Assembly (NCBI GenBank): GCA_965267485.1
Contig: OZ254080.1
Coordinates: 4,154,001 to 4,218,000 of the forward strand
Source: JANQJA01 sp965267485
GTDB taxonomy: Bacteria > Pseudomonadota > Gammaproteobacteria > Pseudomonadales > Azotimanducaceae
Length of the DNA stretch: 64,000 nucleotides
Direction: 5' to 3'
The notes beneath the pieces are model-generated. The model saw only the letters and a program-made list of their open reading frames with translations. It had not been told where the DNA came from and ran no database searches. A program made the position numbers and the translations under genes. Shown here piece by piece: positions 44,970 to 52,985 of the stretch (positions are counted from its first letter, which is position 1; every line of letters starts with the position of its first letter).

Positions 44970-46055
44970 ATGAAAGCTGCCGTTTTTCACGGTCCAAACA
45001 CTCCCATGACCTTTGATTCGGTTGATCTGGACAAACCCAGGCCAAGAGAGGTCATCGTGCGCACGATGTATGCCGGCATTTGCCACAGCGACCTGCATTT
45101 CGTGGAAGGTATTTTCCCGTTTCGCGTACCCGCTGTATTGGGGCATGAATCTGCTGGCATTGTGGAAGAGGTCGGTTCGGAAGTAGAGCACGTAAAGCCC
45201 GGGGATCATGTGATCACCTGTCTGTCTGTGTTCTGCGGGCATTGTAATCACTGCCTGTCGGGATTCCCAAACCGATGTGGCGGGAAAAGTACGGCCAGAA
45301 AGTCCGGGGAAGGGTCAAGACTGCGCTTGAATGGTGAACCGGTAGCGCAGTTCGCGCACCTGTCCTCATTTGCAGAAGCTATGCTCGTTCATGAAAACGC
45401 GATCGTCAAGATCAGGGAAGACATGCCATTGGATAGAGCGGCCCTGATTGGGTGCGGTGTGACTACCGGTACCGGGGCGGCACTTAGAACAGCAGACGTC
45501 AGGGCAGGTTCAACGGTCGCTGTCATTGGCTGCGGTGGTGTGGGGCTGAGCGCCATCAACGGTGCGGATATCGCGGGGGCCGGGCGCATCATTGCGGTTG
45601 ACCGGGTGCCTGGCAAGCTTGAACTTGCAAAACAGTTTGGTGCGACAGATACGGTGAATGCCAGTGAGGTGGACCCGGTCGAGGCTGTAAAGGAGATGAC
45701 CCACGGTGGTGTCGATTATTCGTTCGAAGCTATTGGGCTGAAGGTGACCTGTGAGCAGGCCTGGGGCATGCTCAGGACTGGCGGTGTTGCGACAGTAATA
45801 GGCATGGTGCCACCCGGGCAATCGATTGAGGTACCGGGTATGGACTTGCTTTCAGAGAAAAAGCTGCAGGGGTCAATGATGGGCTCAAACCGATTTCGAA
45901 TCGATATGCCCCAGTACGTGGACTTTTACCTTTCCGGTAAACTGAAGCTCGATCCGCTGATCTCCACCAGGATTCCCCTTGAAAAGATCAATGATGGTAT
46001 GGAAACGCTCAAGTCAGGTGAAGTAGCGAGACAAGTGATCGATTTCAGTTTGTAG
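44970..46055 (+). CDS. zinc-dependent alcohol dehydrogenase, class III-like
   Basis: 361 residues from ATG at 44970 (GGAG upstream). Zinc ligands CHSD and GHESAG, structural cysteines CGHCNHCLSGFPNRC, and nucleotide-binding VAVIGCGGVGLSAINGADIAGAGRI. Long-chain or NDMA-type oxidoreductases look like this; it would oxidise a side-chain alcohol formed by a P450 to aldehyde or ketone. It heads a rightward operon with an amidohydrolase, an SDR and an esterase. Confidence 0.93.
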   Translation: MKAAVFHGPNTPMTFDSVDLDKPRPREVIVRTMYAGICHSDLHFVEGIFPFRVPAVLGHESAGIVEEVGSEVEHVKPGDHVITCLSVFCGHCNHCLSGFPNRCGGKSTARKSGEGSRLRLNGEPVAQFAHLSSFAEAMLVHENAIVKIREDMPLDRAALIGCGVTTGTGAALRTADVRAGSTVAVIGCGGVGLSAINGADIAGAGRIIAVDRVPGKLELAKQFGATDTVNASEVDPVEAVKEMTHGGVDYSFEAIGLKVTCEQAWGMLRTGGVATVIGMVPPGQSIEVPGMDLLSEKKLQGSMMGSNRFRIDMPQYVDFYLSGKLKLDPLISTRIPLEKINDGMETLKSGEVARQVIDFSL

Positions 46056-46085
46056 AATAACAAAATCCCGGAAAGGTGAACTCCG

Positions 46086-47233
46086 ATGGATTATCCAGTT
46101 TATTCCGCTGACGGGCACATTGATCTGCCATGCATGCCTGCTGAAACCTTCATAGAGAACGCGCCGCAGCGGCTGAAGGATCGCATGCCAAGGGTTGTCG
46201 AGCAGGAAAACGGCGAACAACACTGGGTGAATGCCGCAGGCAAATCCATGGGATTGTATGGGGGCATGGGTTCAGCCGGTAGACGTTACAAACCAGGTGT
46301 TGTTAATCGGGCTGACCGGATGGCGGCAACCGGTCTCTATGAGGATCAGGCACGTGGTGTGATGCGAACCGCGATTCCTGAAATGCGCATCAGGATCAGG
46401 ACCTTGATGGTGTTGCGGGAGAGGTGATATACGGGATTCTGGGCGCAGCTCGCCGTGTGGGTGACCCGGAAGTCGGCGCAGAGATGGGAAGAATTTACAA
46501 TGACTTTGCTGCTGATTTTCGGCGCAGTGCGCCTGACCGATTTGCCATGCTGGGTTGCCTGCCTGCAGATACCCCCGAAGCCGCTGCGGAAGAACTGCGA
46601 AGGTGCGCAAAGCTCGGTTTGAGCGGCGGGGAACTGCCCCTGGTCAATGATGATCTGCCCTTCTGGAAAGATGAATGGGAGCCATTGTGGATCGCAAGCG
46701 AGGAAACCGGGTTGCCGGTTCAGCTTCATACGGTGGGCAGTGCTTCGGGCGCGCCACCCTTCACCAACCCGCTGGATTACCACCGTTTTCTGGCGACAGT
46801 GTTGACGGATTTCCAGCTTGTCATGGCGTCACATCTGGCGGGGATCATTTTCGGCGGCGCGCTTGAACGCCATCCGGGTCTGCGGGTGGTCCTCGGCGAG
46901 GCGGGCGTGGGCTGGATCCCCTATGCCCTGGAGCGAATGGATTACGAGTGGGAGGATCAATTCCAGCATCTGGAACTGAAGATGAAACCGAGCGAATACT
47001 GGCGTCGCCAGATGTCTGTAACGTTCCAGATGGATGAAACCGGTATTGCCAACATTGACCGGGTTGGTGCCGAAACCCTGCTCTGGGGTTCGGATTTTCC
47101 GCATCCAGATGGGATCTGGCCGGATTCCGCGGAGATTAACGACAGGCAACTCGCCCCGCTGAGCGATGAACAGCGTCGAATGGTTCTGCATGACAATGCA
47201 GTGCGACTCTATGGGTTCCCGTCTATTTCCTGA
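46086..47233 (+). pseudogene. amidohydrolase family 2, one frameshift
   Basis: The first frame opens at ATG 46086 with YSADGHIDLPCMPAETFIE and runs to about 46390. The rest continues in another frame as DQDLDGVAGEVIYGILGAARR, through GALERHPGLRVVLGEAGVGWIPYALERMDYEW and LLWGSDFPHPDGIWP, to a stop at 47233. A single base change in length near 46385-46392 would restore a protein of about 382 residues with all family motifs. Because everything else is conserved, this could be very recent decay or a sequencing error. Confidence 0.88.
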
Positions 47234-47261
47234 AAAGCATTGATGTAACCAGGAGCAAAAA

Positions 47262-48023
47262 GTGACACAAAGATTAAGGGGTAAAGTAGTCATGATCACA
47301 GGCGCGGCCCGTGGCATGGGTGAATGTGAAGCAAGACTGTGTGCTGCAGAAGGTGCCGGGCTGGTGCTTGGCGATATCCTGGAGGAACCGCTCAGTGCCT
47401 TGGCATCGGACCTCGAAGCAGCGGGGCATGAGGTGGTTGCACTGCGCCAGGATGTGACGCAGGAGCGTGACTGGGCAAGTCTTGTCGCCTCAGCTCGAGA
47501 ACGGTTTGGCCGGCTGGACGTTCTGGTTAACAACGCAGGCATTCTGGATACATCAGGTGTTGAGGAATCGCTGCTGGATGATTGGAACCGGGTGATAGCC
47601 GTCAACCAGACAGGTGTGTGGCTGGGGATGAAAGCCGTACTACCCCTGATGAAAGAAAGCGGTGGCGGTTCCATTGTTAACAAGAGTTCGATTTACGGGA
47701 TTGTAGGCAGTGGCGGTTCTGCGGCTTATCATGCCAGTAAAGGTGCAGTCCGCATCCTGACCAAGACGGCGGCACTGGAAATGGCGGTCCACGGTATCAG
47801 GGTGAATTCGGTACATCCGGGATTTATCCAAACGCCAATGATTGAACAAGCGCTGCCTGAACTCAACGAACCAATGCTCGACCTGATCACTCAGCAGGTA
47901 CCGCTCGGCCGGATAGGCCAGCCTGAGGATATTGCCCGCGGCGTTCTGTATCTGGCAAGTGATGATTCATCCTACGTCACCGGCACGGAGCTGATCATAG
48001 ATGGTGGTGTAACGGCCCGTTGA
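47262..48023 (+). CDS. short-chain dehydrogenase/reductase
   Basis: 253 residues from GTG at 47262 with CAGGAG upstream. Cofactor motif TGAARGMGE near 13, NNAG near 88, catalytic serine in KSSIYG near 140 and YHASK near 155, and the closing TGTELIIDGGVTAR. NAD-preferring (acidic residue after the second strand, GDILEE). Oxidises or reduces a hydroxy/keto group on the pathway intermediate. Complete and apparently functional. Confidence 0.95.
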   Translation: MTQRLRGKVVMITGAARGMGECEARLCAAEGAGLVLGDILEEPLSALASDLEAAGHEVVALRQDVTQERDWASLVASARERFGRLDVLVNNAGILDTSGVEESLLDDWNRVIAVNQTGVWLGMKAVLPLMKESGGGSIVNKSSIYGIVGSGGSAAYHASKGAVRILTKTAALEMAVHGIRVNSVHPGFIQTPMIEQALPELNEPMLDLITQQVPLGRIGQPEDIARGVLYLASDDSSYVTGTELIIDGGVTAR

Positions 48024-48101
48024 ACGTGGTCTGATGATATGCGGAGTCATATATGAGCCAGTACGAGCTCAGCGCGGCAGCTTGTGTACAAGGCGCCCCC
48101 G

Positions 48102-48194
48102 GTTGTTGACAGTGGCGCAATCAGGATTATTGAAGGCACCAACCAGATCCAGCGGAACATTATCGGTAAACACATCTTTTCGGAGAAAGCATGA
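48102..48194 (+). pseudogene. acyl-CoA dehydrogenase C-terminal remnant
   Basis: An open frame ends with SGAIRIIEGTNQIQRNIIGK, the classic C-terminus of an acyl-CoA dehydrogenase, and a TGA that overlaps the next ATG by 4 bp. Everything upstream of about 48100 is missing. The deletion left the coupling to the hydrolase gene intact. Confidence 0.85.
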
Positions 48195-49102
48195 ATCAGG
48201 AAGTGGAAGCATTCAAAGCGCTGCTGGCGCAAAGTAGGGGTAACGGCGAAAGCGAACGAAGTATCGAGCAGATGCGTGAAGGTTACGAGGCGCTTGGCGG
48301 CGCAATCCCGCCGGGAGACGACTGGCAGTGTGACAAGGTTGATATTGACGGGCTTGCCGGGGAACTCAGTCACACGGGCAATGCGGATTCGGGGACCGTT
48401 TTGTATCTGCACGGCGGGGGTTACGTCATCGGTTCCCTGGTAACGCATCGAGGACTGGTCGCGAATATTGGGCGCGCTGCTGGATGCCGGGTGCTGGCTA
48501 TCGACTATCGGCTCGCACCTGAGCATGCTTTTCCCGCGCCCGTCGAAGATGCGGTAAAAGCCTATCGATGGCTGCTGGATTCCGGTACGGCGGCGAGTGA
48601 CATCGTCATTGCCGGGGACAGTGCAGGCGGCGGATTGACGGTCGCAACTTTACTCCAGCTGAAAGCTGAAAACCTGCCCCTGCCGGCCGCAGGGGTGTGC
48701 CTCAGTCCCTGGGTTGACATGGAAGCAATCGGCGCAAGCATGGAAACGAAAGCGGCTGAGGACCCGATGGTTCAGAAGGCAGGCCTACTCGGAATGGCGG
48801 CGACCTATTTGAGCGGCGCTGATCCGAAAGATCCGCTGGCAGCACCCATCTACGGTGATCTGAGCTGTCTGCCGCCGCTTCTTATACAGGTCGGTACGGC
48901 AGAAACGCTGCTGGACGATGCACGCAGGCTGGCAACCCGGGCAATTGAACATGGCGTCAGCGTCGACTACGAGGAATGGCCGGACATGATTCATGTCTTC
49001 CAGCACTTTGCACCGATGATATCGGATGGATTTCGGGCATTGGACAGAGTTGGAGAGTTTATACGTAGGCACAAAAACAACCGAGGTTTACTTTCTGTGT
49101 AA
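48191..49102 (+). CDS. alpha/beta hydrolase, hormone-sensitive-lipase type
   Basis: 303 residues. Oxyanion motif LHGGGYVIGS near 73, nucleophile GDSAGGG near 147, and acid/base region with LIQVGTAETLLDD and MIHVFQHFAP near 275. Serine esterase of the HSL/family IV group, often active on esters or lactones. A lactonase or esterase would be the expected step after Baeyer-Villiger oxidation; this link is inference. Last gene of the operon that starts at 44970. Confidence 0.92.
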   Translation: MNQEVEAFKALLAQSRGNGESERSIEQMREGYEALGGAIPPGDDWQCDKVDIDGLAGELSHTGNADSGTVLYLHGGGYVIGSLVTHRGLVANIGRAAGCRVLAIDYRLAPEHAFPAPVEDAVKAYRWLLDSGTAASDIVIAGDSAGGGLTVATLLQLKAENLPLPAAGVCLSPWVDMEAIGASMETKAAEDPMVQKAGLLGMAATYLSGADPKDPLAAPIYGDLSCLPPLLIQVGTAETLLDDARRLATRAIEHGVSVDYEEWPDMIHVFQHFAPMISDGFRALDRVGEFIRRHKNNRGLLSV

Positions 49103-49116
49103 GGCTCCACTATTTG

Positions 49117-49130
49117 GTAAGCATGCATAC
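49117..49130. promoter_or_regulatory. candidate operator, GTAAGCATGCATAC
   Basis: The clearest copy of the shared palindrome (one mismatch from perfect). It now stands before only a flavin-monooxygenase remnant, so it is probably a relic promoter. Confidence 0.5.
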
Positions 49131-49186
49131 ATAAAGTTGAGGCATCCGTGCGGTAAAGCCATTTGGGGAGCGCGGTCCGGGGGCCG

Positions 49187-49279
49187 AGGATCGTAATTGT
49201 CGGCGGTGGCATGGCAGGAATTCTGTCGGCGATAAGGCTCCGTGAAGCCAGTTTCGAAAATTTTGTCATGGCGGTTTGA
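49187..49279 (+). pseudogene. flavin monooxygenase N-terminal remnant
   Basis: RIVIVGGGMAGILSAIRLRE is an FAD-binding Rossmann start; the frame stops after about 30 codons. No other part of this gene remains. Confidence 0.65.
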
Positions 49280-49330
49280 AGCAGCACGTGTCGAGGCTAC
49301 GGCGTGACGAAAGGTCGACTTGGGGGCAGG

Positions 49331-49512
49331 ATGCAGTTCGGGTTGCAGATATCTTTGCATCCCGCGGATGGGAAGATATCGACGACGACCCGCTCAGGGT
49401 GGCGGAAAAAGTTTCGATGCTGGATCGCCTGTCGCGGGGGCGGGTTCGCCTGGGTTTGGAACGACTGGCGCCGATCTGGGGCTACGAGGGACCACCTTGC
49501 CGACCGGGGTAG
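49331..49512 (+). pseudogene. LLM flavin oxidoreductase remnant
   Basis: ATG at 49331 gives MQFGLQISLHPADG, then the frame shifts to DDDPLRVAEKVSMLDRLSRGRVRLGL, two adjoining N-terminal blocks of luciferase-like oxidoreductases. The middle and C-terminus are gone. From 49513 to 49640 I see nothing further. Confidence 0.7.
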
Positions 49513-49647
49513 CACAGTCGAGAAGTTTTCTCCGAATGGGAGGGCCAGTGCGCCTGGCACCAGTCGCCCGCCCTCGGGGGCATGGGAGTCGTCGTAAGCA
49601 AGACCGAGGGGTGCAGCGGAAACACGGAAGCAAAATGAGGGCGGTAA

Positions 49648-50408
49648 ATGAGTTTATACAATGAACGCGCAGTGATCGTGACAGGAGCGGCCAGTGGAAT
49701 CGGCCGGGCGATATCGCTATATCTTGCGGACAAGGGTACAACTATTGGTATCTTCGATTGGAACGAGACAGGTGCGGAGGAAACTGCCTCTGCCATAGAG
49801 GACAATGGTGGCAGAGCTACGCACAGAAAGTCGATATCAGTGATTACACTGCAGTAGAGGGAGCTGTCAATTCGTTTGTGAAGTCGACGTGTACGCTTTA
49901 TGGTCTTGTTAATAATGCGGGGTGGGATGAAGCCCGAAACTTTATCGATACCGAGCCGGCCTTCTGGCGTAAGGTGATTGATATCAATCTGTATGGAACT
50001 CTCAACATGACCCATGTCGCTTGTCGCCATATGGCTGCCGCCAACGAGGGTCGTGTTGTCAGTATCGCTTCCGATGCGGGCAGGGTCGGATCATCGGGCG
50101 AAGCCGTTTCTTCCGCAGCCAACGGCGGCACGATTGCGCTGATGAAAACTCTGGCGCGTGAGTTTGCCCGCCAGGGTATCACTTTCAATTCGGTTTGCCC
50201 GGGGCCAACGGAAACGCCCCTGCTGGCTTCGTTTAACGAATCCAGCGGCGGAAAACTGGTCCCGGCACTCGAGCGATCAGTGCCCATGAAGCGACTGGCG
50301 CAACCATCGGATTTCCCGCAGGTCGTCAGCATGTTCCTGGATCCGGCAAGCAGCTATATCACGGGGCAGACGATCAGTGTATCCGGTGGTCTTTCGATGC
50401 ACGGTTAG
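49648..50408 (+). pseudogene. BadH-like SDR, frameshifted and lacking catalytic Tyr and Lys
   Basis: ATG at 49648 begins MSLYNERAVIVTGAASGIGR; near 49822 the frame shifts by one and continues KVDISDYTAVEGAV, LYGLVNNAGWDEA, SIASDAGRVGSSGEAV and VCPGPTETPLL to 50408. In the active site the expected YxxxK reads SSAAN, so both tyrosine and lysine are lost by single-base-type changes. This is strong evidence for real inactivation rather than a reading error. The closest functional type I recognise is 2-hydroxycyclohexanecarboxyl-CoA dehydrogenase. Confidence 0.88.
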
Positions 50409-50561
50409 AGTTTCACGGAATCGCAGCAGGCCATTCAGGATACCGCTCGGTGATTTGCCGCAGCAGAAGTGGCTCCCGGGTATTCCGAACGGGAAAAGCT
50501 CGGAGAAATATCGAGCCAACTCGTCAGGAGGATGGGGGCACTGCGCTTAATCGGTGTGTAG
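50409..50561 (+). pseudogene. acyl-CoA dehydrogenase N-terminal remnant
   Basis: Directly after the SDR stop: SFTESQQAIQDTAR, an in-frame TGA, then FAAAEVAPGYSEREKLGEIS and RRMGALRLIG. These are the first 45 residues of an acyl-CoA dehydrogenase. The rest is absent. Confidence 0.8.
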
Positions 50562-50574
50562 TGTACCGGCATTG

Positions 50575-50655
50575 GTGAGTGAAAATGCTGCGGAAGCGCT
50601 AAATGCGTTTCGTGAAAGGCGTGAACCGGCGTTTCGTGACAAGCCTGACAGTTGA
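50575..50655 (+). pseudogene. enoyl-CoA hydratase C-terminal remnant
   Basis: Open frame coding SENAAEALNAFRERREPAFR, the family's typical last 25 residues (compare the end of the intact gene at 20369). Confidence 0.65.
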
Positions 50656-50689
50656 TATGGCACGAGTTGTGTTTAAAAGACGGCGCGCA

Positions 50690-50747
50690 GGACCCCCCGA
50701 AGCCCGCCTCCCACACCGGCCACAAGGGCTACTTTCCCTTCTGGCAT
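50690..50747 (-). pseudogene. SDR N-terminal remnant
   Basis: From ATG at 50747 leftward: MPEGKVALVAGVGGGLR, a nucleotide-binding SDR start, then the frame dissolves. Between 50748 and 50835 nothing is recognised. Confidence 0.5.
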
Positions 50748-50835
50748 TCCCACTGTTCGATCCCCTCTGGATTGATTTTTTACCGGAACCGGCATCTGGT
50801 GCCATCAGGGCTGAGGGGACTACTGTATCTTAACC

Positions 50836-50849
50836 ATAAATGCGCTTAC
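50836..50849. promoter_or_regulatory. candidate operator, ATAAATGCGCTTAC
   Basis: Mirror reads GTAAGCGCATTTAT, matching the shared palindrome. It lies 54 bp before the P450 start at 50903. Confidence 0.45.
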
Positions 50850-50902
50850 AATATCGCACCGGCGACGTCGGAATCGATCCGGAAAGGAGAATCTGGCAGA
50901 AA

Positions 50903-52081
50903 ATGAACATTGACGACTTCAATCCGTATGACGAAAAGCTGCAGCAGGAGCCTTTTGGAATCTACGAGCAGCTTCGAACGAAGCAGCCTGTTTACTACAA
51001 CGAGCGCCGGGGATTCTGGGTAATTTCAAGATATGAGGATGTAAAGGCCGCGTTTAGGAACCATGAACAGTTTTCGTCGGCAGAAGGTGTGACACTAATC
51101 TATGACAGTGATGGTCGGGCTACCGATGCATCGTTAAACGCAGACATTCTGATCACGAGTGATGAGCCTCATCACAAACGTCTGCGCGATCTTGTGCAGC
51201 GCGCGTTCACCAGTCGGCACATCCAGAAGCTGGAGCCGAGACTGCGGTCGATCGTCAGCGAATTGTTTGACGAGGTCCTCCAGGGTGGTCAATGTGACTA
51301 CGCTGCAGAATTCGCGGGGGTCTATCCGGCGACTGTGATCTGTGAACTGCTTGGTTGTGATGAGGAGCATCGCAGTCTGTTCAAGCGAACAGCCGACGAT
51401 CTGGTGCGCAATGCCGATTCACCGCTGTTGGAGACGTTGAAACGTAATGAGGAAATGCTGACAGTAGTTTCCGCGCATGTGCAGGCGAGGAAGGAACGGC
51501 GCGAGGATGACCTCATCAGTGCGCTGCTTGATGCACGGATAGACGGAGAATCTCTGAGCGATACAGATCTGTTCGGGTTTATCTTTCTGTTGCTGATCGC
51601 TGGAACAGAAACCACAACGAATCTGCTAACCAATGCCCTGGTTTTTCTGGAGGACAATCGTATGCTGCGCAAGCGACTGGTTGAAACTCCTGAACTGGTT
51701 CCTCAGGTCATTGAAGAACTTTTGCGCCTGGAGTCGCCTGTTCAGGGACTTAGTCGGACAACCAGGCAGAAGGTAATCATTGCTGGTACTGAAATTCCTG
51801 CCGGGGAGAGAGTACTGCTGCTGATCGGTGCTGCAAACAGGGATGAACGAAAATTCAATGTCCCTGATGCGATAGATCTGTCCCGGGAGCAACGGGATCA
51901 TCTGGCGTTTGGATACGGCGTACACTTTTGTCTTGGCGCAAGCCTTGCGAGACTGGAAGCGAAGGTCGGTCTGGAAGAGACCCTGCGCCGAATACCGCTG
52001 TACTCCATTGATCGACCGGCAGCTCAGCGTCTGAAATCGGGTCCTATCAGAGGGTTCAGTCGCCTGCCGATTACGTTTTGA
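50903..52081 (+). CDS. cytochrome P450 2
   Basis: 392 residues from ATG at 50903 (MNIDDFNPYDEKL); the frame is also open from 50840, but that would cover the operator. I-helix LIAGTETTTN near 235, K-helix EELLRLESP near 275, heme loop FGYGVHFCLGASLARLE near 340. Soluble bacterial P450 with no ferredoxin gene beside it. A nearly identical C-terminal segment exists as a split remnant at 55028-56597, so this gene had a duplicate. Confidence 0.93.
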   Translation: MNIDDFNPYDEKLQQEPFGIYEQLRTKQPVYYNERRGFWVISRYEDVKAAFRNHEQFSSAEGVTLIYDSDGRATDASLNADILITSDEPHHKRLRDLVQRAFTSRHIQKLEPRLRSIVSELFDEVLQGGQCDYAAEFAGVYPATVICELLGCDEEHRSLFKRTADDLVRNADSPLLETLKRNEEMLTVVSAHVQARKERREDDLISALLDARIDGESLSDTDLFGFIFLLLIAGTETTTNLLTNALVFLEDNRMLRKRLVETPELVPQVIEELLRLESPVQGLSRTTRQKVIIAGTEIPAGERVLLLIGAANRDERKFNVPDAIDLSREQRDHLAFGYGVHFCLGASLARLEAKVGLEETLRRIPLYSIDRPAAQRLKSGPIRGFSRLPITF

Positions 52082-52094
52082 ATTGTCTGCACAC

Positions 52095-52250
52095 CCTGAA
52101 GGCATTGTTAACGACAACATCCAGGCGTCAAAACCGGGCAACCGCCTGTTCAATCATGGCGTTGCTTTCGATGGTTCGCCAACATCACAGCACCAAAGTC
52201 CTGCAATTGTCCCTTGGACATGTAGAGCTTCTACCGCAAATACCAGTCCC
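52095..52250 (-). pseudogene. inverted remnant of the SDR gene start
   Basis: The minus strand matches the intact SDR at 52986-53255 at about nine bases in ten, but two inner blocks are missing. Together with the palindrome beside it, this is the left arm of an old inverted duplication. Confidence 0.85.
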
Positions 52251-52283
52251 GGATCCGGGTAAGATGGGGCTTGATTTGTAGCA

Positions 52284-52308
52284 GTAAGTAAATGTAATCG
52301 TAACTTAC
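52284..52308. promoter_or_regulatory. inverted repeat in the left-arm promoter (GTAAGT...ACTTAC)
   Basis: GTAAGT and ACTTAC are 6-bp mirror arms 13 bp apart, 41 bp before the amidohydrolase start of the left arm. It may be a variant of the shared operator. Confidence 0.3.
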
Positions 52309-52348
52309 GAAATATCTCTTTTTTGCCAGGTACCGGAGGATTTCACTA

Positions 52349-52486
52349 ATGAGCAATCTGGGTTTCGGACTGATTTCTGCGGACTCGCACATTGTCGAAC
52401 CAGCCGATTGCTATTCCAAATACATTGATTCCAAGTATCGGGATAGCGCGCCGACCATCGAACGTGACGACCTTGGAAATGACGTC
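52349..52486 (+). pseudogene. amidohydrolase 5' fragment, left arm
   Basis: Ribosome site CGGAGGA and ATG, then FGLISADSHIVEPADCYSKY and RDSAPTIERDDLGNDV, the N-terminus of an amidohydrolase-2 protein. After 46 codons it reads into the opposite strand of its twin and stops at 52615. Confidence 0.85.
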
Positions 52487-52624
52487 TACGTCATTCCCGA
52501 GGTCGTCACGTTTGATGGTCGGCGCGCTATCCCGATACTTGGGCCCAATGTATTTGGAATAGCAATCGGCTGGCTCGACAATGTGCGAGTCCGCAGAAAT
52601 CAGTCCGAAACCTAGGTTGCTCAT
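52487..52624 (-). pseudogene. amidohydrolase 5' fragment, right arm
   Basis: Mirror-image twin starting at 52624 with AGAGGA before ATG. Most differences from the left arm are third-position or conservative, so the two were once separately maintained paralogues. Confidence 0.85.
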
Positions 52625-52897
52625 TATTGAAATCCTCTGGTATCTGGCAAAAACTGGTATTTAGTAAGTGAGATGACATTTATTTTCTGCAACAAATCAT
52701 GTCCCATCTTACCCGGAATTCTCATCGAAAGTATGTTCCAATAGCCCCGTATAGCGCTATATTTAATCAGACGACGTGACGAAGGGCCAAGTATAACCTG
52801 ATCATGTTACCATTTTGCATGTGTACTTATCTTCACGAAGCCGCAGCGTCTGTTGCGCATCACACTCACTCTGCTTCGTAAACGGGAGAAGCCAGTG

Positions 52898-52985
52898 TTG
52901 AATTACGAATTTTCAGATGAACATAACTTGCTGAGAGAGCCGGCCGAGGGGTCTCTGGGACTGGTATTTGCGGTAGAGGCTTTGC
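52898..52985 (+). pseudogene. acyl-CoA dehydrogenase N-terminal remnant before the SDR
   Basis: TTG at 52898, with GGGAG upstream, opens NYEFSDEHNLLREPA, the family's first helix, then unrelated codons to a stop that overlaps the SDR start. The upstream stretch 52729-52890 is AT-rich and holds no gene that I can see. Confidence 0.65.

Larger units (their letters stand above)
52252..52728. repeat. long inverted repeat (palindrome) with 138-bp coding arms
   Basis: Core 52349-52624: left arm and the mirror of the right arm differ at about 10 of 138 positions and there is no spacer; the centre is between 52486 and 52487. Outside the core a further 95-105 bp on each side (ribosome site, AT-rich promoter, GGGTAAGATGGG block) still align at roughly three quarters identity. 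A stem of this size would extrude as a cruciform. Confidence 0.93.

Noticed and set aside
52349..52615. Two overlapping genes on opposite strands coding the same protein
   Set aside because: Both frames arise from the palindrome. Each has only the first 46 codons of an amidohydrolase followed by antisense of its twin, so neither is a real full gene.
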